64,000 nucleotides of DNA from Phycisphaerales bacterium (GCA_035627955.1 DASPKU010000011.1:62001-126000), one strand, 5' to 3'; positions 15,047-23,445 are shown, counted from the first letter of the stretch. The notes: generated from the sequence alone by a model not told the origin. Numbers and translations are program-made.

Positions 15047-16465
15047 GTGCCCCCCATCCCCGCCCCCACGCCCGTCATCGACATGGATGTCGCCCCCACC
15101 GATTACGACGCCCTCGCCGACCTCTTCCTCGCCGACGAGCCCCTCGCCCGCCCGGCCGCCATCGGCCCGCGCCTGAAGCTCGCCAGCGACGAGGCCGAAG
15201 CCAAGCTCGACAAGAAGCCCGAGCCCACCAAGAGCTCAAACGGCACCACCGACTCCTCCAGCCGCGCCCCCGGCGTGGTCATCGAGGGCGTGCTCGCCGG
15301 CCACCTGCCTGTCCTCGCCTCCGCCTGGATCACCCAATACGCCCGCCACCTCGCCGACACCGACGATCAGCCCGTCGCTCTGCTGCGTCTGGTCTCCGGC
15401 CAGGCTGTCCTCGACCTCATCCTGCCCACCGGCCACAAGATCCCTGCCGACATCAGCACCGCCCCGGGCGAGAAGCTCACGGCCGTGCTCGCCCGCATGG
15501 CCGCGCGGTTCCGCCGCTGGGTCATCCGCGTCGATGAGCCCTCCGAGAGCGACTTCTTCCAGCAGCCCCACCTCGCCGGCATCGCCATCCTGACCGGCGG
15601 CGACGACCCCGCGATCGTCTCGACCTTCCAGGCCATCAAGGGCCTCTCGCATGACCTCACCGACACCGCCCCCGCGGTGCACCTGGTCATCATGGGCGCC
15701 ACCGACGCCCGCGCCGAGCTGGCCGAGTCCCGCCTGCGCCGGGCCGCAAGCCAGTTCCTCCGCCGCGACCTCCCCGCCGCGACGCGTATCCCCCGGATCA
15801 GCAGCTCCCTCGCCGTGCAGCTCTACCGCGCCCCGACGACAACAACCATCGCCGAAGTGATCGCCGCGCTGCGGGCCGCTCCCGCTGCCCCAAAGCCCCT
15901 CCCAGAGGCAGGGGTTGGGGTGGGTTCAAGCGACGCTCGCCCTGCAACCCCGATAAACAAGCAGCCCGTCGTCATCCCCACCATCCAGCCCGCACCCGCG
16001 TCCATCGCCCCCGCGCAGGTCCCCCACTCCTCCACTCCCCCGCTCCTCCACTCCACTTCTCCCACTCCCCACACCGCCTCCCGCGTCGGCCCGCTCGCGG
16101 TCGTCTCCGACCCGCTCCTCTCGCAGCTCCACCTCACGCCGCTCACCATCACCTGCCCTTACGCGCCCTCCATCCGCATGGCCGCAGACGCCCAGGGCCG
16201 CCTGCACCTGCTCGCCCTCGATGACATCGACCCCTCCGACGGCGCCGCCCGCCTGCTGACGGCCGCGTCCTGGGCCAACGACCACGCCCCCCTCCTGGTC
16301 GCCGCGGCCCCCGCCCTCAAGTCCGCCGCCGACCCCGCCCTGCACGTCCTCACCAATGATGCCAAGCTCGTCCGCCCGCTGCTCGACACCGGCCTGCGTC
16401 TCCACGCCATCACCCGCGTCGAGGTCGGCGGCCAGTCCATCACCGCCGTGATCGCCCTCAACTAA
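15047..16465 (+). CDS. ParA-fold-like protein lacking a Walker A, partner of the ParA-CBM48 fusion
   Basis: 472 residues from the GTG at 15047 (GGAG 6 nt upstream). Residues about 70-260 read like a SIMIBI/ParA Rossmann fold: strand PGVVIEGVLAGHLPVLASAW where the P-loop should be (no GKGGxGKT), then QPVALLRLVSGQAVLDLILP in the position of Walker A', and later VHLVIMGATDARAELAESRL. A Pro/Ser-rich linker (about 280-350) includes an in-frame dispersed repeat (15892-15928). A second alpha/beta region follows (PLTITCPYAPSIRMAADAQG to the end). It is probably co-transcribed with the ParA fusion. I infer a pseudo-ATPase partner; this needs structure prediction, and the family is otherwise unrecognised. 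Confidence 0.65.
   Translation: MPPIPAPTPVIDMDVAPTDYDALADLFLADEPLARPAAIGPRLKLASDEAEAKLDKKPEPTKSSNGTTDSSSRAPGVVIEGVLAGHLPVLASAWITQYARHLADTDDQPVALLRLVSGQAVLDLILPTGHKIPADISTAPGEKLTAVLARMAARFRRWVIRVDEPSESDFFQQPHLAGIAILTGGDDPAIVSTFQAIKGLSHDLTDTAPAVHLVIMGATDARAELAESRLRRAASQFLRRDLPAATRIPRISSSLAVQLYRAPTTTTIAEVIAALRAAPAAPKPLPEAGVGVGSSDARPATPINKQPVVIPTIQPAPASIAPAQVPHSSTPPLLHSTSPTPHTASRVGPLAVVSDPLLSQLHLTPLTITCPYAPSIRMAADAQGRLHLLALDDIDPSDGAARLLTAASWANDHAPLLVAAAPALKSAADPALHVLTNDAKLVRPLLDTGLRLHAITRVEVGGQSITAVIALN
15892..15928. repeat. Dispersed hairpin repeat copy 2, inside the 15047 gene
   Basis: AAAGCCCCTCCCAGAGGCAG then GGGTTGGGGTGGGTTCA. It matches the intergenic copy at 11126-11162 with few changes and is read in frame as PKPLPEAGVGVGS within the linker. 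Confidence 0.75.
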
Positions 16466-16593
16466 ACCCGCGGCCCCGAACAGCCGACCTACACTCCCGC
16501 CGATGCACGCCCGCCCAGCGATTCTCGCCGCCCGAATTACCCCGCCCCGCTGAGGGTCGGTCGCGGCGTGCTCCCATCCGAGTACCTCCACGA

Positions 16594-16620
16594 GGCCGAC
16601 CCCCACGGGGCGGCCTTTTT
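16594..16620 (+). terminator. Hairpin GGCCG...CGGCC + TTTTT
   Basis: GGCCG pairs with CGGCC, with an inner CCCC/GGGG pairing, followed by five T residues. Likely intrinsic terminator of the ParA-CBM48 operon. Confidence 0.65.
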
Positions 16621-16627
16621 CCATTCC

Positions 16628-16655
16628 AACGAGCCCGACGCGCGAGCGAGGGTCC
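16628..16655. repeat. Dispersed repeat AACGAGCCCGACGCGCGAGCGAGGGTCC (copy 2)
   Basis: Second copy of the family seen at 4903, 20951 and 49699, directly downstream of a terminator. Confidence 0.75.
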
Positions 16656-16663
16656 TTTCCCGT

Positions 16664-16699
16664 CCCCTCCCCTTGAGGGGAGGGCTAGGGCCGGGTTGG
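16664..16699. repeat. Hairpin repeat CCCCTCCCCTTGAGGGGAGG..., diverged copy 3
   Basis: CCCTCCCC/GGGGAGGG arms followed by GCTAGGGCCGGGTTGG. It has a similar build to the repeats at 11126 and 15892 (hairpin plus G-rich GGGTT tail). Confidence 0.6.
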
Positions 16700-16797
16700 C
16701 AAGCCACACCCCAACCTGCGATCAATCGGCACCGCGCCGCCGCGACTCAATTGCACACCCCGCTCACCTAACATCCCGTTCCACCTGAGAACACCCT

Positions 16798-19700
16798 ATG
16801 ACCACGCCCGCTCAACCCGCGACCTCTCCGACCTCCGCCAAGAAGGGCGAAGAGAAGAGCCGCTATCGCGCCACCCTCAACCTCCCCCAGACCAGCTTCC
16901 CCATGAAGGCCAACCTCGTGCAGAACGAGCCCGCCTCGCAGAAGCGCTGGGCCAAGGTCGGCGTCTACCAGAAGCTCCGCCAGGCACGCCAGGACAAGCC
17001 CCGCTTTGCCTTCCATGACGGTCCGCCCTACGCCAACGGCTCCATCCACCTCGGCCACCTCATGAACAAGACGCTTAAGGACTTCGTCGTCCGCGCCAAG
17101 TCCATGAGTGGCCTGGACTGCCCCTACATCCCAGGCTGGGACTGCCACGGCCTGCCGATCGAGCACAAGGTCATGACCGAGCTCGTTGAGGGCGGCAAGG
17201 TCGAGAAGCTCAAGACGCTCGACGAGTGGACCCGCCGCATGGCCGTGCGGCGCGAGTGCCAGAAGCACGCCGAGAAGTACATCAAGCTCCAGGCAGGCCA
17301 GATGCAGCGGCTGCTCACCCTCGCCGATTACGACAACCCCTACCTCACCATGGCCCCGCAGTACGAGGGCGACACGCTCGAAGTGCTGGCCTCGCTCCTC
17401 GAGCGCGGCCTCGTCTACCGCGCCCTCAAGCCCGTCCACTGGTCCATCGCCAACGAGACCGCCCTCGCCGAGGCCGAACTGGAGTACTACGACCGGGAAG
17501 ACCTGTCCGTCTACGTGGACTTCGAGGCCGCCGACGGCGAGGCCGTGTACGACGCGTTCGGCCTGAAGGACGAGGAGACCGACGAGACCCTCGAAGACGC
17601 CGATGGCGCCGACGAGGCCGAAGCCGGTGAGAGCGAGTCCAAGCGCGGCGGCCCCCCCAAAGGCCGCCCCTCGCAACGCCCCACCTTCATGATCTGGACC
17701 ACCACCCCCTGGACCCTGCCCGCCAACCTCGCCATCGCGGTGAACCCCAAGTTCGAGTACGCGCTGGTGTGGGTGGACGGCAACATCACGGTCATGGCCG
17801 CGGACGCCGTCACGCGCGTGACGCAGCTCGCCAAGTCCGAAGAGGTCTCGATCCTGGCCCGCACCACCGGCGACCGGCTCGTCGGCCTCAAGTACCGCCA
17901 CCCCTTCGTCACCCTCGCCTCGCAGGAGGGCGTCGCCTCCCCCACCTTCACCGCCGCGGCCCGCCAGCAGGCCACGACCGAGAAGGTCTATTCCGTCATG
18001 GGCGCCGACTACGTGACGCTCGAGGACGGCACGGGCCTCGTTCACACCGCCCCCGGGCACGGCGCCGAGGACTATCAGACCGGCCTCCGCGAGGGACTCC
18101 CCATCTACTGCCCCGTGCGCGGCGATGGCACCTACGACGCCACCGTCCCTCAGTGGCTCCGCGGCCTTTCCGTCTGGGACGCCAACGAAAAGGTCACCAA
18201 GCACCTCCGCGACAGCGGCCACCTCTTCTACGACCACAAGTTCACCCACAGCTACCCGCACGACTGGCGCAGCAAGACGCCCACGATCTTCCGCTGCACC
18301 GAGCAGTGGTTCATCGCCGTGGATCAGGCGTTCGACGTGCAACAGCACGGCAAGGCCTCGCTCCGCGACCGCTCGATGAACGCCGTGTCGCCAGGCGAAA
18401 ACGCGGTGAAGTTCGTCCCCGAGTGGGGCCGCAACCGCATGCGCGGCATGCTCGAGTCGCGCCCCGACTGGTGCATCTCGCGCCAGCGCGCCTGGGGCCT
18501 GCCCATCCCCGCCTTCGTGCTCGAGGACGGCACGACCTTCATGACGCCCGCCAGCGTCCGCGCCATTATCGCGCTCGTGAAGGCCAAGGGCTCCGACGCC
18601 TGGTTCCAGATGCAGCCCGCCGAGCTGCTCGCCGGCTACAACCCCGCGAGCGACCCGCACGCGAGTGCCGCGGTGAAGGCCGCGCACGCCGCGGGCTGGG
18701 AGAGCGTCAAGAAGGGCGGCGACATCATCGACGTGTGGTTCGAGTCCGGCTCCTCGTGGAACTCGGTGATCCGTGCCCGCAACCTCGGCTACCCCGCCGA
18801 CCTCTACCTCGAGGGCTCCGACCAGCACCGCGGCTGGTTCCAGGCCTCGCTGCTTCCCGCCCTCGGCGTCACCGGCGAGCCGCCCTTCAAGACCCTCCTT
18901 ACCCACGGCTTCATGGTCGACAAGGACGGCCGCAAGCTCAGCAAGTCCCGCGCCGACGCCGCCCGCTACGAGGTCGACAACCTCACCGTTGAGTTCGGCG
19001 TCGACGTCATGCGCTGGTGGGTGGCCTCGCTGCCCTACGAGAACGACGTCAAGGTGGACGTCGAGTTCTTCGCCCTCGCCGGTGAGAGTTACCGCAAGGT
19101 CCGCAACACCCTCCGCTTCATGCTCAGCAACCTGTATGACTTTGATGGCACCGGTCTTGGTGGCACCGGTCTTGGTGGCACCGGTCTCCCGACCGGTGCG
19201 CCTTTCGACTTTCCCCCAACGTCGCTCGACGCCTGGGCCCTTTCCGAGTACCACCGCGTCGCCGAGGCCGTGACCGCCGCCTACCACGCCTACGACTTCA
19301 AGACCGCCCAGTCCAAGCTCTACGACTTCTGCAACGACACGCTCTCCGCGGTCTATCTGGCGGCCGTGAAGGACCGCCTCTACTGCGACAAGCCCGACGC
19401 ACCGCGCCGCCGCCGCACGCAGGCCGCGCTCTACCTGATGACCGACGGCCTCGCTCGCCTGCTCGCGCCCATCCTCCCCCACACCGCCGACGAGACCTAC
19501 CGCGCCCTGCTGAAGGCCGACCAGAACAGCGACGCCTGCGTCCACCTCGAGACCTTTGCCCCCGCGCCCAACGCCAAGGCCGACCCCGCGTGGACCGAGG
19601 TCGCCTCCCTCCGAGCCGCGGCCCTCATCGAGCTCGAAAAGGCCCGCCAGCAGCTCCGCGAACGCGAGTCCGCGGGCGACCCCGCCGCAAAGTCCGCCGA

Positions 19701-19950
19701 ACCCCTCGACTTCGGCGTCACCCTGCCCGACACCTCCGGCACGCTCTCCCGCTTCGACATGGAAGACCTCGCCGACCTGCTCGGTGTCAGTCTCGTCCGC
19801 ATCGATGCCAAGGCCACCGGCATCACCGTCGAGGACCGCCGCAAGGAGCCGCAATGCGAGCGATCCTGGAAGCGCGACGGCACCGTCCGGCAGCGCAGCG
19901 ACGGTGGCCTGCTCACCGACCGCGACGCCGCGGCCGTGGGCGTCCAGTAA
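16798..19950 (+). CDS. ileS: Isoleucine--tRNA ligase
   Basis: 1050 residues, class I synthetase charging tRNA-Ile. Seen: the HIGH motif as HLGH (residues 84-87, in NGSIHLGHLMNKTLKDF), PYIPGWDCHGLPIEHKV, editing-domain phrases (FMIWTTTPWTLPANLAIAVN; GTGLVHTAPGHGAEDY), WFESGSSWNSV, DQHRGWFQASLL, and KMSKS as KLSKS (713-717). Oddities: an acidic insert (about 258-300); three 15-bp repeats that add GTGLGGTGLGGTGLPTGAP after YDFD; and a C-terminus where the usual zinc-knuckle CxxC is reduced to CERSW with no second Cys pair, so the zinc site is probably lost. The 1028-residue antisense frame is only a shadow. Confidence 0.97.
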   Translation: MTTPAQPATSPTSAKKGEEKSRYRATLNLPQTSFPMKANLVQNEPASQKRWAKVGVYQKLRQARQDKPRFAFHDGPPYANGSIHLGHLMNKTLKDFVVRAKSMSGLDCPYIPGWDCHGLPIEHKVMTELVEGGKVEKLKTLDEWTRRMAVRRECQKHAEKYIKLQAGQMQRLLTLADYDNPYLTMAPQYEGDTLEVLASLLERGLVYRALKPVHWSIANETALAEAELEYYDREDLSVYVDFEAADGEAVYDAFGLKDEETDETLEDADGADEAEAGESESKRGGPPKGRPSQRPTFMIWTTTPWTLPANLAIAVNPKFEYALVWVDGNITVMAADAVTRVTQLAKSEEVSILARTTGDRLVGLKYRHPFVTLASQEGVASPTFTAAARQQATTEKVYSVMGADYVTLEDGTGLVHTAPGHGAEDYQTGLREGLPIYCPVRGDGTYDATVPQWLRGLSVWDANEKVTKHLRDSGHLFYDHKFTHSYPHDWRSKTPTIFRCTEQWFIAVDQAFDVQQHGKASLRDRSMNAVSPGENAVKFVPEWGRNRMRGMLESRPDWCISRQRAWGLPIPAFVLEDGTTFMTPASVRAIIALVKAKGSDAWFQMQPAELLAGYNPASDPHASAAVKAAHAAGWESVKKGGDIIDVWFESGSSWNSVIRARNLGYPADLYLEGSDQHRGWFQASLLPALGVTGEPPFKTLLTHGFMVDKDGRKLSKSRADAARYEVDNLTVEFGVDVMRWWVASLPYENDVKVDVEFFALAGESYRKVRNTLRFMLSNLYDFDGTGLGGTGLGGTGLPTGAPFDFPPTSLDAWALSEYHRVAEAVTAAYHAYDFKTAQSKLYDFCNDTLSAVYLAAVKDRLYCDKPDAPRRRRTQAALYLMTDGLARLLAPILPHTADETYRALLKADQNSDACVHLETFAPAPNAKADPAWTEVASLRAAALIELEKARQQLRERESAGDPAAKSAEPLDFGVTLPDTSGTLSRFDMEDLADLLGVSLVRIDAKATGITVEDRRKEPQCERSWKRDGTVRQRSDGGLLTDRDAAAVGVQ
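19147..19200. repeat. 15-bp tandem repeat and palindrome inserted in-frame in ileS
   Basis: GGCACCGGTCTTGGT occurs twice (19147-19176), followed by GGCACCGGTCT-CCCG-ACCGGTGCG, an inverted repeat. It is read through in frame and lengthens the linker after the catalytic core. The palindrome belongs in style to the GTGCCA-ended family seen elsewhere in the window. Confidence 0.8.
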
Positions 19951-20022
19951 CTCACCGCGTTATCGCACGTTCAGCCCCTCCGCACAAACGGCACGACCTG
20001 CCCGACTCCCAGAACCCCACCC

Positions 20023-20056
20023 GGCCCGCTGCTCATCCCCCGCAGCGGGCCGTTTT
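20023..20056 (+). terminator. Intrinsic terminator of ileS
   Basis: GGCCCGCTGC (20023-20032) pairs perfectly with GCAGCGGGCC (20042-20051), followed by GTTTT. Confidence 0.8.
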
Positions 20057-20088
20057 CGTTCCGCCCCACATCCGATCTTCAAGCTCAC

Positions 20089-20952
20089 ATGAACCCCGAG
20101 CGTGAAGACTCCAGCCAGCCGCCCCACCGGCGCACGCCCCTCACCGGTGCCAATAACGCTGCCGTGGGCCCGCTCGCCAGCTACGAAGAGGTCGAGCACC
20201 TCGGCGGCCTCATCGCCAAGCTCGACTCGCTCCTCGACGGCTCCAAGACCACGCTCGACACCCTCAAGTCCAAGTTATCGGGCGAGTCCGTGCTCGAGAT
20301 CGCCATGGCTGGCGAGGTCGAGAAACGCCTCACCACCGCCGCGCAGGCCTTGGAGCGCATGAGCGAGCTCGTGCACAACGCCATGCAGGGGCCCTCGCTC
20401 TCCATCGGCTCCGCATCGCTCGCCCGCTCGCGCCCGGTCACGCTCGCCGAGGCCATCGACCACGCCGTCGAGCTCCTCACGCCCATGGCCAAGCGCCGCG
20501 GCGTCGACTTCCACCTCGACCTCGTCCCCGCCGTCGCATCGCTCCCCGCCGGCGCTCTGTACACCGTCGTGCTCAACGCGCTCCAGAACGCCGTCGAGTC
20601 GATCTCGCGCCGCGGCGTCCGCGGGCGTGTCGACATCAGCGTCCGCCACGACCGCGCGCCGGTCATCGGCGGCTATGGGCGCGACACGCGCGACTGGTAT
20701 CTCCTTGAAGTCACCGATGACGGCGCCGGCCTCCCCGCAAACGTCGATAGCGCCCGCCTCTTTGACCTTGGCTTCACCACCAAGCCCCGCGCCAGCGGCG
20801 TCGGCCTCGCCGTCGCCCGCAACGTTGTCCAGGGCATGGGCGGCACCATCGAGCTCGCCCCCCGCGAGGGCGTCCGCGGCGGCGCGATCCTCCGCGTCAA
20901 GTTCCCCAGCCCCGCCGCCAGCGGCACCCTCCGCCTCGGCGGCGCCGCCTGA
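20089..20952 (+). CDS. Histidine-kinase-like ATPase (HATPase_c), no transmembrane or receiver domain
   Basis: 287 residues. The C-terminal HATPase domain has the N-box VLNALQNAVESI (about 161-172), G1 DDGAGLP (210-216), the F-box-like LFDLGFTTK (224-232) and G2 GVGLAVAR (237-244), then GGTIELAPREGVRGGAILRV. The N-terminal 110 residues are helical (YEEVEHLGGLIAKLDSLLDG; EVEKRLTTAAQALERMSELV) and may act as a dimerisation bundle, but no clear H-box His was found. It could be a soluble orphan kinase or an ATP-binding regulator. No response regulator is adjacent. Confidence 0.8.
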   Translation: MNPEREDSSQPPHRRTPLTGANNAAVGPLASYEEVEHLGGLIAKLDSLLDGSKTTLDTLKSKLSGESVLEIAMAGEVEKRLTTAAQALERMSELVHNAMQGPSLSIGSASLARSRPVTLAEAIDHAVELLTPMAKRRGVDFHLDLVPAVASLPAGALYTVVLNALQNAVESISRRGVRGRVDISVRHDRAPVIGGYGRDTRDWYLLEVTDDGAGLPANVDSARLFDLGFTTKPRASGVGLAVARNVVQGMGGTIELAPREGVRGGAILRVKFPSPAASGTLRLGGAA

Positions 20953-20980
20953 ACGAGCCCGACGCGCAAGCGAGGGTCTT
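20951..20980. repeat. Dispersed repeat GAACGAGCCCGACGCGCAAGCGAGGGTCTT (copy 3)
   Basis: It starts 2 nt before the end of the HATPase gene, so its first bases provide that gene's TGA stop. Same family as 4903, 16628 and 49699. Confidence 0.8.
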
Positions 20981-21084
20981 CTTCCTACCGCCGCACCCGC
21001 CGCACCTCTCCCCCCCCCACACACCTGCGCCCTCGCTTCACCCGCGCTTCGCCCCCGCCTCAACCCCACCCCGCCCACTTGGGC

Positions 21085-22560
21085 ATGGCCGCCCCGCTCC
21101 CCTCTGTCTTCTGGTACCGCTCCCTCCCCACTACCCGCCGCCCCGCTCTCACGGGCACGCACCGCACCGACAACCTCGTGATCGGCGGCGGCATCGCTGG
21201 CCTCTCCTGCGCCCAGCGTCTCATCGAACTCGGCCAGCAGGTCACGCTCATCGAGGCATCGTTCATCGGCGCGGGCGCCACGGGCAAAAGCTCCGGCTTC
21301 ATCACCCCCGACAGCGAGCTCGGCGTCACCCAGCTCCGCCGCCGCTTCGGTGACGCTACCGCCCGCACGTTGTGGCAATCCGCCAAGGACGCCTGCGACC
21401 TCATCAAGCAGAACGTCATCGATTCCGGCCAGGACTGCGGCATGATTGAGGCCGACAGCTTCTACTGCTCCCGCGGCCGCTCCGGCCCACGCTCCCTCCG
21501 CGACGAGCACGATGCCCAGACCGCCCTCGGCTTCGACGCCCACTGGCACGAGCACGACATCACCGAATGGCTCGGCACCTCCCGCTACACGGCCGCGCTC
21601 CGCACCTCCGGTACCTTCGGCATTCAAGGCACGCAGTACGCCAACGCCCTCGCCACCCTGCTCGAGTCCCGCGGCCTCACTCTCCTCGAGCACACACCCG
21701 CCACCGACATCGCCGAAGGGCTCGTCACGACTCTCAACGGCACCATCGAGGCCCAACGCATCTTCGTCTGCACCGACCGCTACGCCCCCAGGCTCGGGAT
21801 TCAGACCCGCAGCGTCTACCGCGCCCGCACCTACCTCGCCATCACGCGCCCGCTGCCGCGCGATCTCCTCCACCAGCTCTTCCCGAAGGGCCCGCTCCTC
21901 GTGTGGGACACCGACCTCGTCTACCAGTACTTCCGCCCCACACCCGACCACCGCCTCCTCGTCGGCGGCAGTCTGCTGACGCACTCCACCCGCGCCGGCA
22001 CCCCGGACCCCGCCGCGGGGCTCCGCCACCTCACCCAATACATCGAATCCACCTTCCCACAGCTCGCGCCCGCGCGCTTCGAGGCATACTGGCCCGGCCT
22101 CATCGGCGTCAGCAAGGACATCCTGCCCATCGCTGGCCCAGTTGCCGATACGCGCACCATCCACTGCGCCCTCTGCGCCGCCGGCCTCCCATGGAGCACC
22201 CTCGCTGCCCGCACCGCCGTCGATTCAGCCCTCGAACGCCCTTCCCCCATCGCCCCCTACTTCAACCCCGCCCGCGCCTTCGGCCCCGCCGACTCCCTCC
22301 AGCCGCTGCTCGGCAAGCCCAACACCTGGGGCCTCGCGTACTACTACGCCCGCGAGTACCAGCGTGGTGGCCTCCGCCGCGCCCGCACCGAACGCAACCT
22401 CACCGCCGCCGCCCTCACACTCGCCGCCGCGGCCGCCCTTTACGCCACCGCCCGCGCGCTTCGGAATCGTGCCACCGAGATGTCCTCATCTCGGTGGGCC
22501 CCCACCCCACGGCACCGCCAACCCGCGAAACCGCTCGCACGCCCCCACCACGCGCGGTAA
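21085..22560 (+). CDS. FAD-dependent oxidoreductase (DAO family) with C-terminal membrane helix
   Basis: 491 residues from the ATG at 21085 (a TTG two codons earlier is also possible). A dinucleotide-binding GxGxxG appears as NLVIGGGIAGLSCAQRLIEL, ending in acidic LIEAS, then GAGATGKSSGFITP. This is the DAO / glycine-oxidase pattern. The C-terminal FAD-binding phrase is AYWPGLIGVSKDILPIAGPV. A hydrophobic helix LTAAALTLAAAAALYATA near residues 450-468 may anchor it. The last about 25 residues are encoded by a dispersed palindrome (22472-22497) plus trailing DNA, so the natural C-terminus may have been replaced. Substrate unknown. Confidence 0.85.
   Translation: MAAPLPSVFWYRSLPTTRRPALTGTHRTDNLVIGGGIAGLSCAQRLIELGQQVTLIEASFIGAGATGKSSGFITPDSELGVTQLRRRFGDATARTLWQSAKDACDLIKQNVIDSGQDCGMIEADSFYCSRGRSGPRSLRDEHDAQTALGFDAHWHEHDITEWLGTSRYTAALRTSGTFGIQGTQYANALATLLESRGLTLLEHTPATDIAEGLVTTLNGTIEAQRIFVCTDRYAPRLGIQTRSVYRARTYLAITRPLPRDLLHQLFPKGPLLVWDTDLVYQYFRPTPDHRLLVGGSLLTHSTRAGTPDPAAGLRHLTQYIESTFPQLAPARFEAYWPGLIGVSKDILPIAGPVADTRTIHCALCAAGLPWSTLAARTAVDSALERPSPIAPYFNPARAFGPADSLQPLLGKPNTWGLAYYYAREYQRGGLRRARTERNLTAAALTLAAAAALYATARALRNRATEMSSSRWAPTPRHRQPAKPLARPHHAR
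22472..22497. repeat. GTGCCA-family palindrome CCACCGAGATG-TCCT-CATCTCGGTGG
   Basis: Perfect 11-bp arms with loop TCCT, preceded by GTG, inside the 3' end of the oxidoreductase gene. A sister copy at 44527-44552 differs by one compensated base pair. Confidence 0.85.
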
Positions 22561-22563
22561 GCT
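22558..22563 (+). promoter_or_regulatory. -10-like TAAGCT for the pilin gene (leaderless layout)
   Basis: TAAGCT overlaps the TAA stop of the previous gene and is followed by 6 nt and the ATG at 22570. No Shine-Dalgarno is present. TAAGCT also precedes the gene at 34926. Confidence 0.4.
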
Positions 22564-22569
22564 GAACCC

Positions 22570-23379
22570 ATGACGCACCCGCGGCCCACCCTGCCCCGCG
22601 CGTTCACGCTCATCGAGCTCCTCGTTGTCATCGCCATCATCGCCCTGCTCATCGGCCTGCTGATGCCCGCGCTGGGCAAGTCCCGCGAGGCCGCGCGCAC
22701 CGTCATCTGCCTGAGCAACCAGCGGCAGATCGGCGTCGCCCTCATGGGCTACGCGGCCGACCGCAAGGAGTACATCCCGCGCGAGAGCGGCGACAGCGAG
22801 CAGTGGCCCGGCCGCCCCACCCAGCCCCGCAACCCGCAGTGGCCGCAGGTCCTCCGCCCCTACCTCGACCCCGAGGCCGCGAAGAAGGACAACGAGCTCT
22901 ACCCCAACGGCGAGCGCGAGTGGTTCCGCGAGGCACCGTACTACAAAGACCCCAGCCGCCGTCGCGGCGACAAGCACCAGATCCACTACGTCGTCAACGG
23001 CTTCTCCTTCTCCGCCCCAGGCATGCTCAACAGCATCGCCAAGAAGGCCACGCCCATGCACCGCTACCCCCGCCCCAGCGAGTGCATCTGGATGTCCTGC
23101 TTCGCCGACGACCCCACCAACGTGCACTCGGGCGCGTGGTACGCCCCCGGCCAGACCAACGTCCAGGTCGCCCAGCACTACGACCTTCACGAGCTCTCCA
23201 ACCTCGACGGCTCCGTCCCCAACAACCCCATCTACATCCAGCGCATCTCCCCTAAGCGCCATGGGATGGGCGCCAATGCGATGTATCTCGATGGCCACGC
23301 CAAGACCGAAAAGGCCGACGTGCTCGTCACCCTCAAGACCTGGGAAGACGGCGACTACCGGCCCAATGGCGAGCCGTGA
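22570..23379 (+). CDS. Prepilin-type protein with H-X9-DG tail (DUF1559-like)
   Basis: 269 residues. The N-terminal class III signal [20 protein letters not shown] has the conserved Glu at +5 after the processing site, so it is a substrate of prepilin peptidase and of type IV pilus or T2SS-like machinery. The helix continues to [15 protein letters not shown], the usual planctomycete pseudopilin pattern. Near the C-terminus [12 protein letters not shown] matches the H-X9-DG motif. Planctomycete genomes carry many such proteins with unknown roles. The FHA-GspE ATPase at 1963 could serve the same machine, though it is not adjacent. Confidence 0.9.
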   Translation: MTHPRPTLPRAFTLIELLVVIAIIALLIGLLMPALGKSREAARTVICLSNQRQIGVALMGYAADRKEYIPRESGDSEQWPGRPTQPRNPQWPQVLRPYLDPEAAKKDNELYPNGEREWFREAPYYKDPSRRRGDKHQIHYVVNGFSFSAPGMLNSIAKKATPMHRYPRPSECIWMSCFADDPTNVHSGAWYAPGQTNVQVAQHYDLHELSNLDGSVPNNPIYIQRISPKRHGMGANAMYLDGHAKTEKADVLVTLKTWEDGDYRPNGEP

Positions 23380-23445
23380 GCCACGAGTGCTATTCCCCCG
23401 CACCTGAACTCCTGCTCGCGTTCGCGTCCTCTCTGGAAGCTATCG

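Larger units (their letters stand above)
16466..16797. other. Intergenic region before ileS: terminator plus two dispersed repeats
   Basis: 332 bp without a convincing gene. It holds a hairpin terminator (16594-16620), the GAGCCCGACGCGC repeat (16628-16655) and a CCCCTCCCCTTGAGGGGAGG hairpin repeat (16664-16699). A possible -10 (TACACT) near 16489 could start an ileS leader. Confidence 0.6.

Noticed and set aside
16768-19854. 1028-residue open frame antisense to ileS
   Set aside because: It is the reverse shadow of a complete IleRS in high-GC DNA; it has Gly/Val/Glu-rich composition with no motifs and no ribosome site.
20275-22164. 629-residue minus-strand frame
   Set aside because: Shadow of the HATPase and FAD oxidoreductase genes; Gly/Ala/Glu/Val-rich and without motifs.
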